64,000 bases of DNA, taken from positions 1-64,000 of the forward strand of contig JADKCK010000012.1 of assembly GCA_016718845.1 (NCBI GenBank), in the 5' to 3' direction. Origin of the DNA: Sphingobacteriales bacterium (lineage in GTDB: Bacteria > Bacteroidota > Bacteroidia > Chitinophagales > UBA2359). A model generated the notes under the pieces. It ran no database searches. It saw only the letters and a program-made list of their open reading frames with translations, and had not been told where the DNA came from. Of the stretch, positions 59,170 through 64,000 are shown piece after piece. The first letter of the stretch is position 1. Each line of letters opens with the position of its first letter. Position numbers and translations under genes: made by a program.

Positions 59170-59826
59170 TTAATTAGTTGTCAGTAACTTCGATGAGATG
59201 TCGATAACAATTTGTTTGAGCGATTTTAGGATTTGCAGAATGGTGCCAATATCATCGGTAGTAGCCGAATAGTTATTGCTAATGGCATATTCTTTGCCTA
59301 TCAAGGTCATAAAATACCATTCGCGCCCAATAGCGTAACAGCCATAAATGGGTATGTCTGTATTTTCGTTTAATGTTTGCCCTACTAACATGGCTGCCAA
59401 ACATTGCCCTGCTGCTTCGCCATTAGGGTCGCTTTCTCGTTTATACTCCTGAAAAGCAAAAAAAGGTATTTCTGGCTCGCCATACCCCGATGCTATCATG
59501 CCGTCGGGTTTGCCCGATAGTTCGTAGTTGCCAACAGTGGCAGTTATGGTACGCTGTGCAAAAAAGCCGTATTGATAAGGTTCGGTAAAATTAACGAGCG
59601 AAAAGATTGGTCCAATAAAATTTAGCGAAAGTTCTTGCTCGTTCCAATACTGCACATTATCCTCTAAACTTTGTTTATAAAGTTGCAGAATTGTTTCCTC
59701 GTGTGGTAAAATTTCGGCAGGTGTTGTTATCCATTCGGTTAAGGCAGGTTGTTTTCTAAGGCGCCTTAATCCAAAAGTTCGGTCTAAAAATACTAAGGTA
59801 CAATCTCTAAAATTTTTCTGTTCCAT
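59170..59826 (-). CDS. Unknown protein with possible PD-(D/E)XK nuclease core
   Basis: The 218-residue cytoplasmic protein has the order GKPDGMIASGYGEPEIPFFA then FQEYKRESDPNGEA, which supplies an Asp and an E-x-K pair spaced as in PD-(D/E)XK nuclease-like folds. The N-terminus (FRDCTLVFLDRTFGLRRL) and QCLAAMLVGQTLNE appear to be family-conserved. I do not know a named family for it. It is preceded by the M48 protease gene on the same strand. The nuclease suggestion is from pattern alone. Confidence 0.55.
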   Translation of the reverse strand: MEQKNFRDCTLVFLDRTFGLRRLRKQPALTEWITTPAEILPHEETILQLYKQSLEDNVQYWNEQELSLNFIGPIFSLVNFTEPYQYGFFAQRTITATVGNYELSGKPDGMIASGYGEPEIPFFAFQEYKRESDPNGEAAGQCLAAMLVGQTLNENTDIPIYGCYAIGREWYFMTLIGKEYAISNNYSATTDDIGTILQILKSLKQIVIDISSKLLTTN

Positions 59827-59899
59827 GGTGTCAAAATTTAGTGCAAAGATACGCTAAAAACGCCTATCATGTCAAGTGTTTAACACTATTTAAGTGTTT

Positions 59900-60658
59900 T
59901 TATTTATGTAGGGTGTTGGTGATAAAATCTTCGAGGCAAGTGTAACGTTCTGCCGAGTAAGGGTGTGTGCGTATCATTTTTTCGATGGTGCTGTAATTTT
60001 CTTGCGATGACATGGTTTTGAAAAAGCGCAATCCTTTTCGCACATCATAGCCCGATTTGTTGACCAATGCTGCCCCTTCGCGGTCGGATTCGTACTCGTC
60101 TATTTGCCCAAAAGGTTGGGTAAGCAATAGGCTAACATTGGCAGCCAAAGTACCATACTCGCCAAACAAACTTTGCCCTACCATGCTTTGTTGTACTTTT
60201 CGCACGCCGTGTCGGTTATCAACGTGTGCAATTTCGTGACCAATAATAAAAGCCAATTCGTCTTCGGTGGTGGTGTAATCAACCATTTTTTTGGTAACAT
60301 ACAAATGCCCGCCCGCAATAGAAAAAGCATTAAGTGTTTTGCTGTCGTCTATCACATGAATTTTGTATGGAATGCCTTTGCGTTTGGTATTAGCTATCAA
60401 GCGTTTTACTATTTTGTCTAAATAGTCTTGTTTAGCATATTTTTTATCCAACACATACTCGCTGCTCATTTGAGCATGAATCGAATCGCCAATAATAATT
60501 TCATCTCCGATTGATATTGGGAAATAATCAACCGCCGAGTTTTGCCAACTTTTCGCCCAATTGTACCACGAATCGATACTTTGAGCATCCGGATTACATT
60601 GTGCCATAAGATTAGCACTACCAAAGATAAAAATAGCCCCGAAAAATAGTTTTTTCAT
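59900..60658 (-). CDS. M48-family zinc metalloprotease, exported
   Basis: The ATG at 60658 gives a signal peptide (MKKLFFGAIFIFGSANLMAQ) directly followed by Cys, so it could be a lipoprotein. The zinc motif is FIIGHEIAHVDNRHG (HExxH) with a third ligand Glu in QIDEYESDREGAALVNKSGY. Substrate-binding strand and overall size (252 residues) fit the M48/LoiP/BepA-type proteases that look after outer-membrane proteins. No TPR part is present. Confidence 0.88.
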   Translation of the reverse strand: MKKLFFGAIFIFGSANLMAQCNPDAQSIDSWYNWAKSWQNSAVDYFPISIGDEIIIGDSIHAQMSSEYVLDKKYAKQDYLDKIVKRLIANTKRKGIPYKIHVIDDSKTLNAFSIAGGHLYVTKKMVDYTTTEDELAFIIGHEIAHVDNRHGVRKVQQSMVGQSLFGEYGTLAANVSLLLTQPFGQIDEYESDREGAALVNKSGYDVRKGLRFFKTMSSQENYSTIEKMIRTHPYSAERYTCLEDFITNTLHK

Positions 60659-60908
60659 GTTTTGTTCGTAATTTTGAGCGTTCAAATACAGTAACGCAAT
60701 TTTGTGTAGATTTAGTACGTTATTTCAACTAATTTTTGTCGAAAAGGTTTAATCTTCGATTATAAATTATTAATTACAAATTATTTTTTTCACACAAACA
60801 TAACCGTGCTTTATTCAAATAAAGCCATTGTTTATACAGCTACTTTACCTTCATTAAATATCCACATCTTCAATCATCAGCCTTTAATCACCTCATTTTA
60901 TATTTTTT

Positions 60909-63512
60909 ATGCCTAACGAAGAACAGCGTTTAGCTCGCTTATTGTTATATAAAGACAATCAACTGCTCCGCAAAATTGCGGTGCGTAACGACCTATCAGG
61001 TGCTATAACCGTTGGGCGTACTGGCTTTGGTGCCATTATAGATATAGACGAAACCTACATTTCGCGCAAACACACCGCCATATTTGTCGAAACCCAACAA
61101 TATTTAGTAGTTAAAGATTTAGATAGCAGCGGCGGAACCTATGTAAACGGCATACAAATTACCGAAAAACGACTAATAAACGGCGATACCATTACCTTTG
61201 GTGGCAACCTAAACACCTATAAATTGGTGGTCGAGTTTGTAGACCCTAACCAAACCTATCGCACCGAATGGATACAGCCACCCGCCGAAACAGACGTACC
61301 CGAAGGCATGGTAGTACAAAGCCAAACATCGGATTATACCTCGGATATTGCCGTTTTGTTGGCTGCCAAAGACGAAATAACCATTGGACGCTCGAAAGAG
61401 TGCGACATACGCCTGCCACAACTAACCATTACACGCCAACATGCCGCCATAAAAAAATACCCCGACGGACGCATTACCGTGCGCGACCTTGGCTCAAAAA
61501 ATGGCACTTTTGTTAATGGCAAACGCATAACCGAAGAAACCGCCCTTACTAACCGCGACGATATTAGCATTGGCGCCTTTAAGTTTAAACTTAATCGCCC
61601 CGCCGAAGACATACGCCGACACAGCGCCATTGTTGCCGAAGGGCTAACACGCGAAGTAAACAACGGACATTTAATTTTGCGCGATTTATCGTTCAAAATT
61701 CCTGCTCAACAGTTTGTGGCAATCATGGGACCATCGGGCTGCGGAAAATCTACCTTGCTAAAAGCCGTTAATGGCGATGCCCCTGCCACAAGCGGAAAAG
61801 TATTTATACACGGCTTAGAGTTGTATGACAACTACGATTATCTGAAAAGGTTAATGGGTTATGTACCACAAGACGATATTGTCCACCACGAGCTTACCGT
61901 TGAACAATCTTTGTTTTATGCCGCCAAATTGCGCTTATCGGGCGATGTATCGCAAGATGATATTCGTGAAAAAATTGCGGAAGTACTCAAAAACCTAAAC
62001 ATCGGCGACCCCGAAATTCGCAAACGCAAAGTAGGCGACCTGTCGGGTGGGCAGCGCAAACGCGTGTCTATTGCCGTTGAATTGCTCACCGACCCCTCTA
62101 TCTTGTTTCTCGACGAGCCAACCTCGCCCCTCGACCCCGAAACCATCGAAGAATTTTTGATGTGTCTCAAAAATTTAGCCTCAAAAGGCACTACCATTTT
62201 AATGGTTACACACAAACCCGACGACCTTTATTATGTAGACAACGTACTATTTTTGTCGAAAGGTGGTTTTTTAACCTATTATGGAGCTAAGACGGGCTAC
62301 TTAGAGTTTTTTGGTGCCAAAAACGTGATAGAAGTGTATGCCAAAAACGGCACACTTGCCTTAGGCGAGCAGTGGTCGAACCGCTGGCGCGAGCGCAACC
62401 CAGCATCGGGTATTGTTCATTCGCAAAACAAAGAAATTGAAAAACAAGAAAGCGAGCCATTTTTTAAACAATTGTTTTGGCTTACCGCACGCTATTTTCA
62501 CATAAAAATAAGCGACCGAACTAATACCCTTATCTTATTGTTACAAGCGCCTATTATTGCCGGTTTGCTGGGTTTAATTTTTGATGAATTAGAGCTAAGT
62601 GTATTGTTTTTTATGACCGTTTCGGCAATATGGTTTGGTACCAACAACGCCGCCAAAGAAATTGTGGGCGAGTTGCCAATTTATCGCCGCGAGCGCATGT
62701 TTAACCTACGCATTTTACCCTATGCTTTATCTAAGATATTAGTATTGTCGTTTTTTGCTTTTTTGCAAGTTGTGTTATTTGTGGGCATTGTTTATTTTAC
62801 GGTGGGCAACGATGCCGTTTGGGTCAGTTCGTATTGGTCGTATGTAGGTGTTATGTTTTTATTGGCATTTTCGGCTACCTTAATGGGTTTATTGGTATCG
62901 GCGGTGGTTAGCAACACCGAAAAAGTAATGACCATTATACCCATTGTGTTAATTCCGCAAATTATTTTGTCGGGGGTTATTACCAAAATACCCGAAAAAA
63001 GCCTTGTCGAAGGGGTTAGTTATGGCATGTTATCGCGTTGGGGAACCGAAAGTTTTGCCTATGTGCAAGACTCTATCCGCAGTTACCACATTGCCATACC
63101 ACTACCCGCCATCGATTCATCTGCCCTAAAGTCTAGCTCGGCTACTCCCCTACCCTCGCCAACTGCTACACAAAGCAAAACCGACGATGCTTATGCCCCC
63201 TCGAAGTTTAATAAAAAACGCAAGATACGCACCAAGCCGTTTCCGGTAGATTCGAGCAAGTTAAAAACATCAACCGAAACTTTTGACCCCAACAAGGACA
63301 AAGAAAAAACAAGCAAACAAAGTAAAGACAACGAAGATGCCCCAGCCGACTCGTTGGTCTACGAAACCATAGATGCCATTAAATTTATGGATTTACCCAA
63401 TAGCCTTGACCTACCCAAACGCCTATCAACCAATTTATATGCCATAGGTATCATCAATTTGTTGTGTTTTGTGGCGATGCTCATAGCCCTAAAACGCAAA
63501 GATAGTGTGTGA
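60909..63512 (+). CDS. ABC transporter with two FHA domains fused to ABCG-like ATPase and membrane part
   Basis: The 867 residues hold in order: FHA domain 1 (TVGRTGFGAIIDIDETYISR, with GGTYVNG) at about 30-90; FHA domain 2 (TIGRSKECDIRLPQLTITRQ, with SKNGTFVNG) at about 155-215; an ABC ATPase with Walker A GPSGCGKSTLL (near 275), signature LSGGQRKRVSIAVEL and Walker B ILFLDEPTSPLDPET; then an ABC2-type membrane region (about 520-700) with six helices. FHA domains bind phosphothreonine, so activity may be controlled by Ser/Thr kinases. The Walker B follow-up reads SPLDP in place of the usual SGLDP. A long charged insertion (about 740-815) lies before the last helix. The substrate is unknown. 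Confidence 0.92.
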   Translation: MPNEEQRLARLLLYKDNQLLRKIAVRNDLSGAITVGRTGFGAIIDIDETYISRKHTAIFVETQQYLVVKDLDSSGGTYVNGIQITEKRLINGDTITFGGNLNTYKLVVEFVDPNQTYRTEWIQPPAETDVPEGMVVQSQTSDYTSDIAVLLAAKDEITIGRSKECDIRLPQLTITRQHAAIKKYPDGRITVRDLGSKNGTFVNGKRITEETALTNRDDISIGAFKFKLNRPAEDIRRHSAIVAEGLTREVNNGHLILRDLSFKIPAQQFVAIMGPSGCGKSTLLKAVNGDAPATSGKVFIHGLELYDNYDYLKRLMGYVPQDDIVHHELTVEQSLFYAAKLRLSGDVSQDDIREKIAEVLKNLNIGDPEIRKRKVGDLSGGQRKRVSIAVELLTDPSILFLDEPTSPLDPETIEEFLMCLKNLASKGTTILMVTHKPDDLYYVDNVLFLSKGGFLTYYGAKTGYLEFFGAKNVIEVYAKNGTLALGEQWSNRWRERNPASGIVHSQNKEIEKQESEPFFKQLFWLTARYFHIKISDRTNTLILLLQAPIIAGLLGLIFDELELSVLFFMTVSAIWFGTNNAAKEIVGELPIYRRERMFNLRILPYALSKILVLSFFAFLQVVLFVGIVYFTVGNDAVWVSSYWSYVGVMFLLAFSATLMGLLVSAVVSNTEKVMTIIPIVLIPQIILSGVITKIPEKSLVEGVSYGMLSRWGTESFAYVQDSIRSYHIAIPLPAIDSSALKSSSATPLPSPTATQSKTDDAYAPSKFNKKRKIRTKPFPVDSSKLKTSTETFDPNKDKEKTSKQSKDNEDAPADSLVYETIDAIKFMDLPNSLDLPKRLSTNLYAIGIINLLCFVAMLIALKRKDSV

Positions 63513-63596
63513 TTTTAGTGGTAAATTATAAATGGTAAATTATCATATATATATAACGTTTCTTATTTGGCATAATGCTTTGTTTAGTGTTTTAAA

Positions 63597-63633
63597 AAAA
63601 CTCCATCTAAATTAATTTAGACGGAGTTTTTTG
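63597..63633. terminator. Terminator between the ABC transporter and the edge gene
   Basis: AACTCCATCTAAATT and AATTTAGACGGAGTT form the stem, with A- and T-runs outside; the two genes converge here. Confidence 0.8.
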
Positions 63634-63640
63634 TTATTCA

Positions 63641-64000
63641 TTAGCTTCGCACCACCACATCGGGGTATTTACGGGCAATTTCGGAGCATAACCAAATGCC
63701 CAAATCGTTGAGCAAGTCAGAAATAACTTTGGCATCGCTGGTCGGGAAAACAGCTAACTCTAAAGCCCTATACATCTCGGCGGCGCGGGCAGGATAATAA
63801 CGAGCAAAATGTTCGTAACAAGGGTACAAATCGCGGGTAAAAACGCGGGCATCTTCGCCAATAAGTTCTAAACCGGTGCGCACAATGCGGCGCATAATCC
63901 AGCCACAAAGTTCTTTCATACCTGCAGGGTCTTGCATAAAATCGGGTATTTCTTGTTTAACCAAATTAATATCTTTGTGCAATATGGGCAAGTGTGCAAA
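63641..64000 (-). CDS. C-terminal end of an unknown protein, cut by the right window edge
   Basis: The frame is open to position 64000, and the residues before the first visible Met (FAHLP) are in frame, so the gene begins outside. The visible 119 residues are helical: ELCGWIMRRIVRTGLELIGE, then YPCYEHFARYYPARAAEMYR and LNDLGIWLCSEIARKYPDVV. I do not recognise the family. There is no signal or membrane segment in this part. Confidence 0.65.
   Translation of the reverse strand, partial: FAHLPILHKDINLVKQEIPDFMQDPAGMKELCGWIMRRIVRTGLELIGEDARVFTRDLYPCYEHFARYYPARAAEMYRALELAVFPTSDAKVISDLLNDLGIWLCSEIARKYPDVVVRS

Overview
The window reads as a chromosomal piece from a member of the Bacteroidota. The markers are -7 boxes of the TAnnTTTG type, a type IX secretion C-terminal sorting domain on a metalloprotease, LytS/LytTR sensor-regulator genes, and family pairs typical of the phylum (DUF1599 next to a DoxX/BT_3928-like protein, DUF3822 near rsmD). 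I cannot place it below phylum. No rRNA, tRNA, insertion sequence or CRISPR array was seen.

Layout. 1-6.3 kb: a huge modular right-handed beta-helix surface protein that runs off the left edge and carries two 1-nt deletions. 6.5-13.6 kb: a LytTR regulon, with a lone LytTR protein, a formyltransferase, an outer-membrane protein, a lipoprotein, and a response regulator with two membrane kinases, one of which has lost its phospho-acceptor His. Four promoters share a three-box operator at exactly the same distance from the -7 box. 13.6-14.7 kb: three gene fragments joined end to end. 15-24 kb: mobA, hemH, secreted metalloprotease, DUF1599/DoxX pair, glycosyltransferase, MazG-like and SDR genes. 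24-34 kb: a 41-bp tandem array in front of an unknown gene, a copper ATPase, rsmD with an HsdR_N-type protein and DUF3822, a thioesterase, an ECF sigma/anti-sigma operon and a transketolase C-terminal half. 34-43 kb: DUF2279, hemN, Na/Pi transporter, DinB-like, a frameshifted TonB receptor, corA. 43-47.5 kb: an Rpn-type nuclease followed by two free-standing copies of its own C-terminus, then cyanophycin synthetase. 47.8-49.4 kb: a paralogue of the 24.6-kb gene, again preceded by a 41-bp-period array of unrelated sequence.

49.9-55.2 kb holds the most striking locus, a diversity-generating retroelement (DGR). It comprises a template repeat rich in AAC codons, a reverse transcriptase, an HRDC-domain accessory protein, and a target whose formylglycine-generating-enzyme (FGE)-like C-terminus carries the variable repeat. 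Template and variable repeat are 113 bp each without gaps and differ at 15 template adenines and one other base. The target begins with a caspase-like protease, and a papain-like protease with a DUF4384-like tail lies just upstream on the same strand. 55.4-64 kb: a second formyltransferase, a second ECF sigma operon, small secreted proteins, an M48 protease, an FHA-ABC transporter and an edge fragment.

At least five long genes are split by small indels. Shared sequencing or assembly error is the simplest explanation, but real decay or phase variation cannot be told apart from the sequence alone.
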